Positions 1-11,713 are shown, numbered from the stretch's first letter. The stretch is 64,000 nt of DNA from Paractinoplanes abujensis (GCF_014204895.1 NZ_JACHMF010000001.1:2108001-2172000), one strand, 5' to 3'. A program made the numbers and translations. Notes: a model not told the origin generated them from the sequence alone.

Positions 1-1611
1 CGATCACGTCGTGCGACGGCAGCCGTACGGGTGCGGAAGCCGCGATCCGCTGCGCGAGGGTCAGGCTGACCTCGTCGGCGAGCGCGAGGGGACCGGTCGG
101 ATAGCCGGCCTGCAGCGCGGCGTGCTCGATCGACGGCGCCGGCACCCCCTCGGCCAGCATTCCGATGGCCTCGTCGAGGAAGGTGCCGATGACCCGGCTG
201 GTGAAGAACCCGCGCCCGTCGTTGACCACGATCGGGGTCTTGCCGATCAGCCGGCCCAGGTCGAAGGCGCGGGCCACGGCGGCGTCCGACGTCTGCGCCC
301 CGACGACGATCTCCAGCAGCGGCATCTTGGCGACGGGCGAGAAGAAGTGCATGCCGATGAAGTCGCCCGGCCGTTCCACCCCCGTGGCCAGCCCGGTGAT
401 CGGCAGCGTCGACGTGTTGGAGGCGAGCAGCGCGTCCGGGGCCAGCACCGGCAGCACCTCGGCGAAGACCTGCCGCTTGAGCTCCGGGTCCTCGAAGACA
501 GCCTCGATGACCACGTCGCAGCCGGTCAGCGCGGCCACGTCGGCCGTGGTGGTGATGCCGGGCCCGGCCGCCCGCGCCGCCAGTTGCGGGGTGACGTCCT
601 TGACCACGACCTCGAGCCCGGCCCGGGCGCAGGCCTGCGCGATGCCGGCGCCCATCATGCCCGCACCCAGCACGGCCACCCGGCGTGGCTCGCTCACCTC
701 GACGGACGGGCGGGCCAGGCCGCCGTTGACCGCGCGCATGTCGAAGAAGAGGGCGCCGATCATGTTCTTGGCGATCTGCCCGGTGAGCAGGGTGATCAGG
801 TGCCGGGTCTCGATCACCTGGGCCGTGGCGAAGTCGACCTGGGCTCCCTCCACCGCGGTGGCCAGGATCGCCTCGGGCGCGGGCAGCGAGGCCCCCTTGA
901 GTTGCTGGCGCAGGGTGGCCGGGAAGGCGGGCAGGTGCGCCGCGGGCAGGCCGCCGGGCAGGCGGTAGCCGTCGCGGTCCCAGGGCTGGGCCGCGCCGGG
1001 GTTGGCCCGGATCCACTCGCGGGCCTGCGCGAGCAGCTCGGCCGGGGTCGCCGCGAGCGCGTCCACGAGGCCGTGGGCCAGGGCGTCGGCCGGGCGCAGG
1101 CGACGGCCGCTGAGCAACCAGGTCGTCAGCGCGGGGGCCAGGCCGAGCATCCGGACCGTGCGGGTGACGCCGCCCGCGCCGGGCAGCAGCCCCAGGGTGA
1201 CCTCGGGGAAGCCGAGCCGGGTGGACGGCCGGTCCAGTGCGATCCGGTGGTGGCAGGCCAGGGCCACCTCGAGCCCGCCGCCCAGCGCGGCCCCGTTCAC
1301 CGCGGCCACGACCGGCCGTCCGTACGTCTCCAGGCGCCGGAAGTCCTGCTTGATCCTACTGAGCAGCGTGAACAGTGCGGGCGCGTCGCCGGTGGTGGCG
1401 CGGGCCATCGAGGGCAGGTCGCCGCCCGCGAAGAACGTCTTCTTGGCGCTGGTCACGATCACGCCGGTGACCTGCTCACGCTCGGCGTACAGGCGGTCCA
1501 CGGCGGCCGACATGGCCGCCACGTACGTCTCGTTCATGGTGTTGGCCGACTGCGCCGGGTCGTCCAGGGTGAGCGTGACGATGCCGTCGTCGCCGCGGGA
1601 GTAGTCGATCA

Positions 1612-1612
<1 letters not shown>
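1..1612 (-). CDS. fadB: FadB-type 3-hydroxyacyl-CoA dehydrogenase / enoyl-CoA hydratase (partial)
   Basis: Multifunctional beta-oxidation enzyme that hydrates enoyl-CoA and oxidises the 3-hydroxyacyl-CoA product. About 537 residues are visible and the gene runs off the left edge without a stop, so the C-terminal part of the dehydrogenase is missing. The N-terminal crotonase domain (about residues 1-190) shows an oxyanion-hole segment ([14 protein letters not shown]) and the catalytic-Glu region [16 protein letters not shown] Rossmann fold begins near residue 310 with [14 protein letters not shown], and the hydroxyacyl-CoA dehydrogenase signature (NTSTLPI, then HFFSPV) follows. The ATG at 1610-1612 overlaps the thiolase stop as TGATG, so the gene is translationally coupled to the upstream thiolase, the usual FadA-FadB arrangement. 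Confidence 0.93.
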
Positions 1613-2806
<1,194 letters not shown>

Positions 2807-2817
<11 letters not shown>

Positions 2818-3970
2818 GGGCGATCAGCTCCTTCATGATCTCGTTGGTGCCGCCGTAGATCTTCTGCACGCGGGCGTCGGCGTACATCCGCGCGATCGGA
2901 TACTCCGTGGTGTAGCCGTAGCCGCCGAAGATCTGCAGGCAGCGGTCCACCACCTCGCACTGTCCCTCGGTCAGCCACGCCTTGGCCATGGCCGCGGTGG
3001 CCACGTCGAGCTCGCCGCGGACGTGCCGCTCGATGCAGTCGTCCAGGAAGACCCGGGCGACCCGCGTACGGGTGGCGCACTCGGCCAGCACCATGCGGGT
3101 GTGCTGGTGGCCGATGAGCGGCTTGCCGAAAGCGGTCCGCTCTTTCGCGTACGCGGTGGTCAGCTCGACGGCCCGCTGCATCGCGGCCACCGCGCCCACG
3201 CCGATCACCAGGCGTTCCTGGGGGAGTTGCCGCATCATCTGGAAGAACCCCTGGCCCTCGCCGGCGAGCAGGTTGGCCGCGGGCACCCGGAACTCGTCGA
3301 AGAACAGCTCGGCGGTGTCGTTGGCGTGCAGCCCGATCTTCTCCAGGAGGCGCCCGCGCCGGAACCCGGGGGCGTCGTCGCTGAGCTCGCAGACGATTAG
3401 GCTCATCCCGGCCGCCTTCTGCGCCGGGTCGGTCTTGACCGCGAGGATCAGCAGGTCGGCCAGGCCGCCGTTGGTGATGAAGGTCTTCGACCCGCTGATC
3501 ACGTAGTCGTCGCCGTCGCGGATCGCGCGGGTCGTGATCTCCTGCAGGTCGGAGCCGCCGCCGGGCTCGGTCATGCCGATCGCGCCGACCAGGTCGCCCG
3601 AGCACAGTCCGGGCAGCCACCGCCTCTTCTGCTCCTCGTTCCCGTACGCCACCAGGTAGCCCGTCACGATGCCGCTGTGCACGGCCAGGCCGAGGCTGCC
3701 CTCGCCCACGGCCTGCTGCTCGTGCAGCATGACCGCCTCATGGGTGAAGTCGCCGCCCCCGCCCCCGTACGGCTCGGGAACGCTCAGTCCCAGCAGCCCG
3801 AGCGCGCCGGCCTGCCGGTAGTGCTGGCGATCGGGGTGACCTTGCTGCTCGTGCCGGGCCGCGTGGGGCAGCACCTCTCGGGTGAAGAAGTTGCGGGCCA
3901 GCGCGGCGAGGTCGTCGTGCTCGGGCTTGAGCCACGCCGGGGCGTACCCGTCCAGTCCTGGGGTGGGCAT
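2807..3970 (-). CDS. acyl-CoA dehydrogenase
   Basis: FAD-dependent acyl-CoA dehydrogenase, 387 residues from the ATG at 3970; it introduces the trans-2 double bond in acyl-CoA. The chosen start gives [20 protein letters not shown] after an AGGT-type ribosome binding site; the frame extends 20 residues further upstream but that extension looks unnatural. Family motifs include [15 protein letters not shown] (FAD/substrate-binding region) and the C-terminal [20 protein letters not shown] plus [18 protein letters not shown]. First gene of the operon with fadA and fadB. It resembles long- or medium-chain actinobacterial enzymes, but chain length cannot be read from the sequence. Confidence 0.95.
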
Positions 3971-4031
3971 GGTCTTACCTTTTCGAGTTATTGGCGGGCT
4001 GTCAACAACGGTGTGGCGTAAGGTCCACACG

Positions 4032-4631
4032 ATGAGTGTGGAGGCCGGACCGCGCCGGCGCCTCGAACCCGACGCCCGGCGTGCGCAGATCCTGGCGGAG
4101 GCCGTCCGGCTGTTCGGCGAGCGCGGCTACGCCGACGTGTCGACCACCGACGTGGCCCGGGCCGCCGGCGTCGCCCGCGGGCTGGTCAACCACTACTTCG
4201 GCACCAAGAAAGAGCTCTACCTGGAGGTCATCCGGGTGATGCTGACCGTGCCCGGCGTGGCCATCGCCGGGCTGCCCGAGGGTGACCTGCCCACCCGCGT
4301 CGACGCGATCGTCGGCTGGTTCCTCGACGTCGTCTCCCGGCACAGCCGCTCCTGGCTGGCCGCGATCACCGCCGGGGGCATGGCCGGCGACACCGACGTC
4401 GACCGGGTGATCGCCGAGGCCATCGACGCCGCCGCCGACGCCGTGCTGACCGCCGTCGGCCAGGGCGCGGCCGGCCCGGCCCGGCACGCGATGGCCCGCT
4501 CGTACGTGGGGCTGGCCGTCTCGACCGCCCGCGAATGGCTGCAACGGGGCGTGCTGACCCGGGCCCAGGTGCACCGGCTGCTCGCCGCCACCCTCCTGAC
4601 CATGGTGGAGCAGGTTTTCCGGGACGCTTAG
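4032..4631 (+). CDS. TetR family transcriptional regulator
   Basis: Repressor-like protein of 199 residues. The N-terminal helix-turn-helix (about residues 10-60) reads RRAQILAEAVRLFGERGYADVSTTDVARAAGVARG followed by LVNHYFGTKKELYLEV, the classical TetR pattern ending in YFxxKxxL. The C-terminal ligand domain is variable, as expected. The ATG at 4032 was chosen because the HTH starts about 10 residues later; an upstream extension in frame would run through the divergent promoter. It is transcribed away from the beta-oxidation operon with only 61 bases between starts, so it probably regulates that operon and itself, perhaps with acyl-CoA as effector (inference, FadR-like TetR proteins). Confidence 0.93.
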   Translation: MSVEAGPRRRLEPDARRAQILAEAVRLFGERGYADVSTTDVARAAGVARGLVNHYFGTKKELYLEVIRVMLTVPGVAIAGLPEGDLPTRVDAIVGWFLDVVSRHSRSWLAAITAGGMAGDTDVDRVIAEAIDAAADAVLTAVGQGAAGPARHAMARSYVGLAVSTAREWLQRGVLTRAQVHRLLAATLLTMVEQVFRDA

Positions 4632-4751
4632 CCGCGCCGCTCGTCCGTTCGGGGGAGCGTGTTCCGTGCCGCCGATGGCCACGATGAGGTATCTGCGCGC
4701 TTCACGTGGACCCATCACCGGTGACGATCGGACTGCACGGCGGAGTCAGAC

Positions 4752-5798
4752 ATGGATGCGGAACGGTACAGCGTGGACACTCTCACCTTCGAGCCCGGGC
4801 TCACGGCGGCCGAGGTGGGCGACCTCAACGAACTGCTCAGTCCGGGCCGCGACGGCCCCCTGGTGCACACCGGGCGCCGCGCCGGGGGCCGGGCCGTGGT
4901 CGAAGTGCGCGCGGGCACCGACGCCAGGGACGTCTGCGACACCCTGCAGGCGCAGCGGCCCGGTGCCGGGAGCAGGCGGGTCCCGCTGCTCCTGGGCGGG
5001 ACGTTCAAGCTGCTGGGCCGGCACTGGGGCCACGGCACCTCGTGGTCCGAGCTGACCGGCGAGCCGCCCGACCTGCGGCCCCCGGCCTTCGCCGCCACCG
5101 CCCCCGGAGGCAGCCTGCGCCGCCCGGTCGTCGCCCTGCTCGACACCGGGGTGCAGAAACACGAGTGGTTCGCCGCCGACGACGGCGACCCGTTCCTGCT
5201 GCTGCCCGAGGACCTCCCGGCCCCCCGACCGTGGAACGGCCGCGTACACGAGATCCACTCCGGCGACGTGTCGGCCACCGGGCACGGCACCTTCATCGCC
5301 GGGCTGATCCGGCAGGCCGCCCCCAGCGCCCAGGTCCTGTCGCTGCGCGTCATGGACGACCAGGGCCGGGTCGAGGAACACACCGTGATCGAGGCGCTGG
5401 AGTGGCTCGCGAGCTACTACGACCGCCGGGAACGCCCGGTCGACGTGGTCTGCATGGCCTTCGGCCGCGAGGACGACGCCGTCGACACCGTGGAACTGCT
5501 GCGCAAGGCGCTGGAACGACTGGCCGGACTGGGGATCCCGCTGGTCGCCTCGGCCGGCAACGACCACCAGACCAGCTCGCCGATCTACCCGGCTGCCTTC
5601 GAGTTCGTCACCGGTGTCGGCGCCGGTTTCGGTCGCTACCACGCCGAGTTCAGCAACTACGGCGACTGGGTCGACCGCTATCGCGACGGCGTGGACGTGG
5701 TCGGGCCCCTGCCCGGCGACAAGCTCGCCCGGTGGAGCGGGACGTCGTTCGCGGCGGCCAACTTCGCCGGCGACCTGGCCCGGCCTCATGTCCGCTGA
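4752..5798 (+). CDS. S8 family (subtilisin-like) serine protease
   Basis: Protein of 348 residues carrying the full subtilase triad: Asp131 in VALLDTGVQKHEW, His178 in TGHGTFIAGLI and Ser332 in WSGTSFAAANFAGD. The oxyanion Asn lies in VASAGNDHQTSS. There is no signal peptide or obvious membrane segment, so it is predicted to act in the cytoplasm, unlike most subtilisins. The protein stops only 16 residues after the catalytic Ser, a short end for the family. The first ~110 residues form a separate N-terminal region. Its 3' end overlaps the start of the sigma-factor gene by 11 bases. It heads a four-gene operon with a sigma factor and a CHAT protease, which suggests a proteolytic signalling cascade (inference). 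Confidence 0.9.
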   Translation: MDAERYSVDTLTFEPGLTAAEVGDLNELLSPGRDGPLVHTGRRAGGRAVVEVRAGTDARDVCDTLQAQRPGAGSRRVPLLLGGTFKLLGRHWGHGTSWSELTGEPPDLRPPAFAATAPGGSLRRPVVALLDTGVQKHEWFAADDGDPFLLLPEDLPAPRPWNGRVHEIHSGDVSATGHGTFIAGLIRQAAPSAQVLSLRVMDDQGRVEEHTVIEALEWLASYYDRRERPVDVVCMAFGREDDAVDTVELLRKALERLAGLGIPLVASAGNDHQTSSPIYPAAFEFVTGVGAGFGRYHAEFSNYGDWVDRYRDGVDVVGPLPGDKLARWSGTSFAAANFAGDLARPHVR

Positions 5799-6357
5799 CC
5801 CGCACCTCGGCGCCCTGCTGGAACGGGCCCGCGACGGCGACCGGGAGTCCCTGCGCGAACTCGTGCACGAGCTCAACCCGGTGCTGTGGCGGGTGGCCCG
5901 GGGGCAGGGCCTGTCGGCCGAGGACGCGGCCGACGTGGTCCAGACGACGTGGCTCGAACTGCTGCGCCGCATCCACGAGATCCGTACGCCGCGGGCCGTG
6001 ACGGCCTGGCTGATCACCGCCACCCGGCGCGAGTCGTGGCACCGGCAGCAGCGCGGCCGCCGCGACGTGCCCGACTCGGGGGCCGTGCTCGACGCCGCCG
6101 TCGATCCGGCTCCGGCCCCCGACCAGCGGGTGCTCACCGACGAACGCGACCGGGTGCTGTGGGAACACTTCGCGCGGCTGTCCGAGCGCTGCCGGGAACT
6201 GCTGAGCATCGTGGCCGAGGTGCGCCGCCCCGACTACGCGGCCATCGCGGCCGGCCTGGGCATGCCGCACGGCAGCATCGGCCCCACCCGCGCCCGCTGC
6301 CTGGCCAAACTGCGCTCGATGCTGCTCGCCGACCCCGGCTGGGGGAGTCATGGATGA
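5788..6357 (+). CDS. ECF-type RNA polymerase sigma factor
   Basis: 189-residue sigma-70 family protein of the extracytoplasmic-function type. Region 2 includes SAEDAADVVQTTWLELLRRI with the typical DxxQxTW core, then TPRAVTAWLITATRRESW. Region 4 includes RCRELLSIV and YAAIAAGLGMPHGSIGPTRARC, the HTH that reads the -35 element. The start ATG lies inside the protease 3' end, so it is probably translationally coupled. The ATG of the next gene (6350) overlaps its stop. No membrane anti-sigma factor is present; the next gene, a small soluble protein, takes the usual anti-sigma position. This neighbourhood suggests a sigma factor controlled by proteases rather than a transmembrane anti-sigma. Confidence 0.9.
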   Translation: MSADPHLGALLERARDGDRESLRELVHELNPVLWRVARGQGLSAEDAADVVQTTWLELLRRIHEIRTPRAVTAWLITATRRESWHRQQRGRRDVPDSGAVLDAAVDPAPAPDQRVLTDERDRVLWEHFARLSERCRELLSIVAEVRRPDYAAIAAGLGMPHGSIGPTRARCLAKLRSMLLADPGWGSHG

Positions 6358-6796
6358 CCCTGTGGACGCCGACATCCTCCGGCGCATCGCCCGGCTCGAC
6401 CCCGCGCCGCCCGACCTCGACGAGCGGGTGCTCTTCGCCATCGAACTCGACCAGGCCGACGCCGAGGTGGCCCGGCTGACCGCGACCGCGTACGCCGGGT
6501 CGGGCGCCCGTGCGGCCGAACGCACCCGCACGATCACGTTCGAGGCGGACAGCCGAACGGTCATGATCACGGTGGTCGAGCGGTCCGACAACCTCGTCCG
6601 GATCGACGGCTGGCTCGCCCCCGGCGGCGCCCTGCGGGTCGAGCTGCGCCTGCCCGAACCCACGGGATCCCGTACGGTCGTGGCCGACCCCGCCGGCCGG
6701 TTCGTCTTCGACGAGGTCCCGCACGGCCTGGCCCAGCTGCTCGTGGAGGGCGCGGACGGAACCGGCCGGGTGGTGACGCCATCGCTGGTGCTCTGA
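6350..6796 (+). CDS. small protein in the protease-sigma-CHAT operon, function unknown
   Basis: 148 residues, not confidently assigned to a family. The N-terminal ~50 residues are helical and acidic (DDPVDADILRRIARLDPAPP, then DLDERVLFAIELDQAD). The remainder is beta-rich, with segments such as RTITFEADSRTVMITVVE, LVRIDGWLAPGGALRVELR and DPAGRFVFDEVPHG, resembling a small immunoglobulin-like or carboxypeptidase-regulatory-like fold. No transmembrane segment or zinc anti-sigma motif is seen. It overlaps the sigma-factor stop by 8 bases and is followed at once by the CHAT gene. Position suggests a sigma-factor partner or a substrate of the two proteases; this is inference. Confidence 0.8.
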   Translation: MDDPVDADILRRIARLDPAPPDLDERVLFAIELDQADAEVARLTATAYAGSGARAAERTRTITFEADSRTVMITVVERSDNLVRIDGWLAPGGALRVELRLPEPTGSRTVVADPAGRFVFDEVPHGLAQLLVEGADGTGRVVTPSLVL

Positions 6797-6864
6797 GCGG
6801 ACGCGCGGGGGAGCTGTTCGCGGCCGGGCTGGCCGCCAGTGACGACGGCCGGCCCGCCCTGGCC

Positions 6865-9300
6865 GTGCGCCGCCTGCGGGCCGCCCTGCGCCTGACCGGC
6901 GAGCCCGCCTCCCGCGGCCGGGTGCTGGTCACGCTGGCCTGGGCCGAGGCCGAACGCGGCCGCGTCGACCTCGGGCACCGCCTGCTCGACGAGGCCGAAC
7001 CGCTGACCCCGCCCGACGGCCTCGCCGTGCTGCACGCCCAGCGGGCCGCGCTGTTCAACCGCAACGGGCGCGCCGACCGCGCGATGCCGTGGTTCGACCG
7101 GGCCGTGGCCGGCCTGACCGACCCGCTCGACCTGGCCAAAGCCCTCAACAACCGCGGCATGCTGCACCTCGACGCGGGCCGGGCCGGGCCGGCTCGCGAC
7201 GACATGACCCGGGCGCTGCGCCTGTGCCGCCGCCACGGCCTCGACCTCGGCACCGCGTTGCTGGAGGTCAACCTGGCCTGCCTGGACGTCGTCCGCGGGG
7301 ACCTGCCGGCCGCGCTGGGGGCGTTCGCGGCGTCGCGGGCCACCTACGCGCGGGTGGTGCCGGGGCGGCTGCCGACCCTGGCCGTCGAACGGGCCCGCGC
7401 GCTGGTCGCGGCCGGGCTGTTCGGGGCGGCGGACCGGGAGCTGGCCCTCGCGGTCGAACAGGCCCGGGCGCAGGGGCAGGACAACACGGTGGCCGAGGCC
7501 CTGCACGTCCGGGCGGAGGCCGCCCTGCTGGCGGGCCGGGCCACGGCGGCGGCGTCCTGGGCCGCCGAGGCGCGGGCGGCATTCGTCCGTCGCGGCAACC
7601 CACGACGGGCGGCGCCGGCGGCCCTCCTCGGCCTGCGGGCCACGCCGTTCTCGCCGGCCACCGCTGCGCAGGCCCGAAGACTGGCCGCAGCACTGCGGCG
7701 GCTGGGGCTGAGCGAGGACGCGCGGGTGGCGGCCCTGACCGCCGTGCGGGCCCTGGTCCGCGCCGCCTCCGCTGGGTCCACGCCGTCCGGGCCAGGGCTC
7801 GTGCCACCCACGCCGGCCGCCGGGCGGGCGGCTCTCCGGGCCGCCGAGCGGTTGCTTGCCCGGTACGGACGGCCGGGGCGCCACGACCGGCTCGACACCC
7901 GGCTGCTCGGGCGGCTCGCCCGGGCCGAGCTGGCCCGCGCGGCCGGTCGCCCGCGGGAGGCCGGGCGGGAGCTGGCGGCGGGGATGGCCACGCTGCACCG
8001 GCACCGGGCCCGGTTCGGATGCCTCGACCTGCAGACCGGCGCCTCCGCGCACGGGCACGACCTGGCCGCGGCCGGGCTGACGGCGGCGCTGGAGAGCGGC
8101 TCGGTGGCGGCCGTGCACCGGTGGTCGGAACGGTCCCGGGCCCAGGCGCTGCTGCTGTCCCCGGTGCGGCCACCCGACGACCCGGCCCTGGCGGCTGACC
8201 TGGAGGACCTGCGGCAAACCCGGTTCGCGTTGCGGGCGGCCGAGCTGGCGGGGCGGCCCGCGGTGGCGTTGCGGGCCCGGGCCGGTGAGCTGGAACGGCG
8301 GGTCCGGGAGAGCGCCTGGTCGCTGCGGGGTGCCGGGGGTGGTGGCGGTGCGGTGGCGACCCTGGGGGCGGTGCGGGCGGGGCTGGGCGAGGCGGCGCTG
8401 GTGGCGTACGTGCGCCATCAAGGGGAGCTGCGAGCACTCGTCGTGACCCGGGACCGCGCCGGCCTGGCCCGGCTGGGGGAGTGGGCGGCGGCCGAGGAGG
8501 CGGTGCTGCGGCTGCGCGCCGACCTGGACACGGCGGCCGGGCGAGCCCTGCCGGAACGCCTGAGCGTCGCCGTGGCCGAGGCGACCCGGCGTGACGCCCG
8601 CGCGTTGCAGGCCGCGGTGCTCGACCCCCTGGCCGGCCTGATCGGCCACCGGGACCTGGTGGTGGTCCCGACCGGGGTGCTGATGACCGCGCCGTGGGCC
8701 CTGCTGCCGTCCTGCGCGGGGCGGCCCGTCACCGTCGCCCCCTCGGCCACGTCCTGGCTGGCCCGCCACCGTACGGGCGGCGGACCGGTGACTCTGGTCG
8801 CGGGGCCGGGCAACGAGCGCGGTGCCGACGAGATCGGCTCGATCGCGGCGCTGTATCCCGGGGCCACGGTCCTCACCGCCGACGACGCCGGGCCGGCGGC
8901 CACGTTGCGGGCGCTCGACGGGGCCGGGCTGGCCCACATCGCCGCACACGGGCGGCACGAGGCGGAGAACGCTCTGTTCTCGGCGCTGGAACTGGCGGGC
9001 GGCCCGGTGCTCGGCTACGACCTGCAGCGACTGGACCGGCCACCCGCCCTGGTGGTGCTGTCGAGCTGCGAGCTGGGCCTGAGCGAGGTGCGTCCGGGCG
9101 ACGAGTCGTTCGGGATGGCGTCGGCGCTGCTCGCGGCGGGCACCGCCACCGTGGTGGCCAGCGTGGCCCGGGTCGCCGACGAGGAGGCGCGAGCCGTGAT
9201 GGTCCGCTTCCACCAGGCGTTACGTGCCGGGCAGTCGGCGGCTGCCGCGCTGGCCGGTGCCGCCGCGGGCACCGGGTTCGTCTGTCTCGGCGGTTCCTAG
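6865..9300 (+). CDS. TPR-CHAT domain protein (caspase-like peptidase)
   Basis: 811 residues from the GTG at 6865. The N-terminal two thirds are helical TPR-like repeats (for example [21 protein letters not shown]). The C-terminal third is a CHAT domain, a caspase/separase-related Cys protease fold. The probable catalytic dyad is His695 in [11 protein letters not shown] and Cys735 in [12 protein letters not shown], followed by the typical [20 protein letters not shown] segment. Reading frame and composition continue upstream of the GTG to the stop of the preceding gene (LSGRAGELFAAGLAASDD and on), so a non-canonical CTG start near 6793 is possible. Last gene of the operon. Known CHAT proteins act in programmed proteolysis and conflict systems; coupling to a subtilase and sigma factor suggests signal-triggered proteolysis. 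Confidence 0.9.
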   Translation: MRRLRAALRLTGEPASRGRVLVTLAWAEAERGRVDLGHRLLDEAEPLTPPDGLAVLHAQRAALFNRNGRADRAMPWFDRAVAGLTDPLDLAKALNNRGMLHLDAGRAGPARDDMTRALRLCRRHGLDLGTALLEVNLACLDVVRGDLPAALGAFAASRATYARVVPGRLPTLAVERARALVAAGLFGAADRELALAVEQARAQGQDNTVAEALHVRAEAALLAGRATAAASWAAEARAAFVRRGNPRRAAPAALLGLRATPFSPATAAQARRLAAALRRLGLSEDARVAALTAVRALVRAASAGSTPSGPGLVPPTPAAGRAALRAAERLLARYGRPGRHDRLDTRLLGRLARAELARAAGRPREAGRELAAGMATLHRHRARFGCLDLQTGASAHGHDLAAAGLTAALESGSVAAVHRWSERSRAQALLLSPVRPPDDPALAADLEDLRQTRFALRAAELAGRPAVALRARAGELERRVRESAWSLRGAGGGGGAVATLGAVRAGLGEAALVAYVRHQGELRALVVTRDRAGLARLGEWAAAEEAVLRLRADLDTAAGRALPERLSVAVAEATRRDARALQAAVLDPLAGLIGHRDLVVVPTGVLMTAPWALLPSCAGRPVTVAPSATSWLARHRTGGGPVTLVAGPGNERGADEIGSIAALYPGATVLTADDAGPAATLRALDGAGLAHIAAHGRHEAENALFSALELAGGPVLGYDLQRLDRPPALVVLSSCELGLSEVRPGDESFGMASALLAAGTATVVASVARVADEEARAVMVRFHQALRAGQSAAAALAGAAAGTGFVCLGGS

Positions 9301-10436
9301 CCCGCGGCCAGCGCCGCCGTCACGTAGGTCTCGATGTGGCGCCGGGCGGCCGGGTCGACCGACGTCAACTGCAGGCCCAGCTCGCGCCCGTCGTTGCGGT
9401 CGGCCCGGCGGACGACCTCGCCGCCCACCGTGACCGTCGTGCCGGACAGGCCGATCTCGGCGCTGACCTTGTCGCCGACCGAAATCGCGGCGTGCGGCGG
9501 CACCAGGCATCCGAGGCCGTCCGAGCTGAGGTCGACCAGGTGCCCGGTCACCGGGGACCGACCGGCCACCCGTACGGTCAACGGCCCGGCCGCGGCCATC
9601 CGCTCGTTGCGGCGGCGCTCCAGCCGGTCGGCCACCTCGGACAGGTCCTGGATCTGCTCGATCGTGGCGCCGACGGTGCTGTTGAGCCGTTCCACGATCT
9701 GGTGCTGGTCGTCGGCGATCCCGCCGAGCAGGCCCATCGCCCCCTCGATCTCGCCGATCCCGCCCACGATGGCCGACAGCGTGCCGCCCATCCCGGCCAC
9801 GTCGGCCTCGAGCGCCGCCACCGTGGCCGCGATCTGCTCGGTCGACTCGGCGGTCGTGTCGGCCAGGTTCTTCACCTCGGCGGCGACCACCGCGAAACCC
9901 TTGCCGGCCGCACCGGCCCGGGCCGCCTCGATCGTGGCGTTCAACGCCAGCATCCGGGTCTGCGCGGCGATCTCGGTGATCACGCCGGCGATCCCGGCCA
10001 CCTGGTGCAGGCTGGCGTTGAGCTTGGCCGCGGCCTCGTCGGCGGAGCGGGCCCGGCTCACCATCACCGCGGCCGCGGCGCTGGTCTCGGCGACCCGGCC
10101 GTGCGTGGCGGTGGCCGCCTCGCGGGCCGCGCCGACCTGCTCGACCACGTCCTGCAGGCGCTCGGTGATCACCGCCCCGGACTCGTCGATGGCCTCGCGG
10201 GCCCGGCGCCGCAACCGGTGGTTGTTCTTGCGCTGTTCCTGCTGCGCGTCGAGCAGCTGGTGCTCGCGCTCGGCGCGCAGCTGCTCGATCTCCCGGTCCC
10301 GTTCCGCGACCAGCGCGCCGGAGGTCAGGCGCATCTCGTCGAGCTCCCGCTGGTGGCGCCGCCGGCGCCGGGCCGAGCCGAGCACGTACGCTCCACCGGC
10401 CACAGCCGCGGCGAGCAGGACCCACAGCACGATCAT
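9297..10436 (-). CDS. methyl-accepting-chemotaxis-like signalling protein with PilZ domain
   Basis: 379 residues from the ATG at 10436. One N-terminal membrane segment ([18 protein letters not shown]) is followed by a charged coiled coil (about residues 30-90), an MCP signalling hairpin whose tip reads [29 protein letters not shown], and a C-terminal PilZ-like domain (about 275-375). PilZ motifs are an Arg-rich lead (LERRRNER) and DLSSDGLG, matching DxSxxG. There is no periplasmic sensor domain. PilZ domains bind cyclic di-GMP, so the protein may link c-di-GMP level to a chemoreceptor-type output (inference). Its stop overlaps the stop of the convergent CHAT gene. Confidence 0.88.
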   Translation of the reverse strand: MIVLWVLLAAAVAGGAYVLGSARRRRRHQRELDEMRLTSGALVAERDREIEQLRAEREHQLLDAQQEQRKNNHRLRRRAREAIDESGAVITERLQDVVEQVGAAREAATATHGRVAETSAAAAVMVSRARSADEAAAKLNASLHQVAGIAGVITEIAAQTRMLALNATIEAARAGAAGKGFAVVAAEVKNLADTTAESTEQIAATVAALEADVAGMGGTLSAIVGGIGEIEGAMGLLGGIADDQHQIVERLNSTVGATIEQIQDLSEVADRLERRRNERMAAAGPLTVRVAGRSPVTGHLVDLSSDGLGCLVPPHAAISVGDKVSAEIGLSGTTVTVGGEVVRRADRNDGRELGLQLTSVDPAARRHIETYVTAALAAG

Positions 10437-10582
10437 GGCCCTCAGAATCGGCCGCGCCGGTTCGCAGTTGAGGGATGCCCCGAAGCCCGGGGCCGCCTCC
10501 GCCCGCTTTGCCGCGGGGTTCGGCAGAGCGCGGCCGGCCCGGCCGCCGGTGGGCGTGCTCCGGTTGCGGATGGCGTGAGGAC

Positions 10583-11605
10583 TCAGCCCGGATAGTCGGC
10601 GGTCGTGGTGAAGACGCCGACGACCGTGGCCTCCCGCACGTCGAAGCTCAGGGTGAGGAACCTGCCCGGCGCCACCTCGACGCTGGACGGGTTGGCCTGG
10701 TCGGGGTGCCCCGAGTCGTAGAGCTGCACGTCGGGGTAGCCGTCCCACGTCTTCGCGGGGTCGCGCACCAGCCTGCCCACGGTGTCGCGATGGTCCGAGA
10801 AGCGCTTCGAGAGATCCCCGTACGTGACCAGGACCTCGCCGGTGCTCAGCGGCAGCGCGTGGTGGGAGGAGGCCGGCATGTCGGTCGGCTGGGGCTCGCT
10901 CCACGTGTGCCCGTCGTCGGTGGAGCGGCACATCCAGGCCTGGTCGGCGGTGGTGCGGATCAGGGCGACCACCGTGCCGTCGTCCAGCACCGTCAGCGTC
11001 GGCTCCTGGTAGTGCACGCCGGGGCCGGCGGCCAGCAGCACCTCCGAGGAGGCGGGCCACGTGCGGCCGCCGTCGGTGCTGCGCACCACCGTCGCCTGCT
11101 GCCACTTCTCACCGGGCAGCCGGCCGTACAGGGGGAGCAGCACGTCGCCGTTGGGCAGGGCGGCCGCGCCCCCGTGGGAGGCGGCCCAGGTCGGCACGGC
11201 CGGGGTGAACCGCCCGCCCTCGTCGATCATGGCCGTGCCCACCGGGATCGGCTCGCTCCACGTGCGGCCGCCGTCGGTGCTGCGATGCACGTACGTGCCG
11301 TGGGTGGTGTGCAGCGGCGTCGTGCTCCAGTCGATCACGAAGTAGCTCAGCAGCACGGTGCCGTCGGCGAGCAGGCCCAGTTTCGGGTCGCGGTCGTCGA
11401 ACTCGCCGTCGACCGCCACCCACGGCGGCGACCACGTCGCGCCGCCGTCGGTGCTCTCGACCAGGCTGATCCGCCCGGTCGAGCGGACGTGGCCCGCACC
11501 CTCCCGGTAGGTGGCGAGCAGGCGGCCGTCGGGCAGCCGCACGACGTCGGGAAAGTGGGCCAGCAGCCCGGTCTCGGCGCGTGCGACGGTGAACGGCGTC
11601 GGCAC
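10583..11605 (-). CDS. BNR/Asp-box sialidase-like protein
   Basis: 340 residues from the GTG at 11605, preceded by a GAGGGGG ribosome binding site. Four Asp-box motifs are visible ([16 protein letters not shown] twice, STDDGHTW), the blades of a six-bladed beta-propeller of the sialidase superfamily. Near the start, [17 protein letters not shown] resembles the first blade with the Arg seen in sialidases. No signal peptide is present, so it is either intracellular or exported by an unrecognised route. It may be a glycoside hydrolase or a non-catalytic propeller; the substrate cannot be assigned. A longer open frame upstream is antisense to the HD and SMI1 genes and is not coding. Confidence 0.82.
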   Translation of the reverse strand: MPTPFTVARAETGLLAHFPDVVRLPDGRLLATYREGAGHVRSTGRISLVESTDGGATWSPPWVAVDGEFDDRDPKLGLLADGTVLLSYFVIDWSTTPLHTTHGTYVHRSTDGGRTWSEPIPVGTAMIDEGGRFTPAVPTWAASHGGAAALPNGDVLLPLYGRLPGEKWQQATVVRSTDGGRTWPASSEVLLAAGPGVHYQEPTLTVLDDGTVVALIRTTADQAWMCRSTDDGHTWSEPQPTDMPASSHHALPLSTGEVLVTYGDLSKRFSDHRDTVGRLVRDPAKTWDGYPDVQLYDSGHPDQANPSSVEVAPGRFLTLSFDVREATVVGVFTTTADYPG

Positions 11606-11713
11606 GGTGTACCCCCTCAGGTATCGGCTCGGGGTCCATCTAACCGCGCCACCGCCCGGAGGGCCGACCCCGGGTCGCCGCCGAGGTGGCGCGTCCCGGC
11701 TAGCGTGGCCCGG

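Noticed and set aside
5650..9213. Long open frame of about 1187 codons on the minus strand
   Set aside because: It lies antisense to the sigma-CHAT operon, is composed of Arg/Pro/Gly/His runs typical of a high-GC shadow frame, and has no motif.
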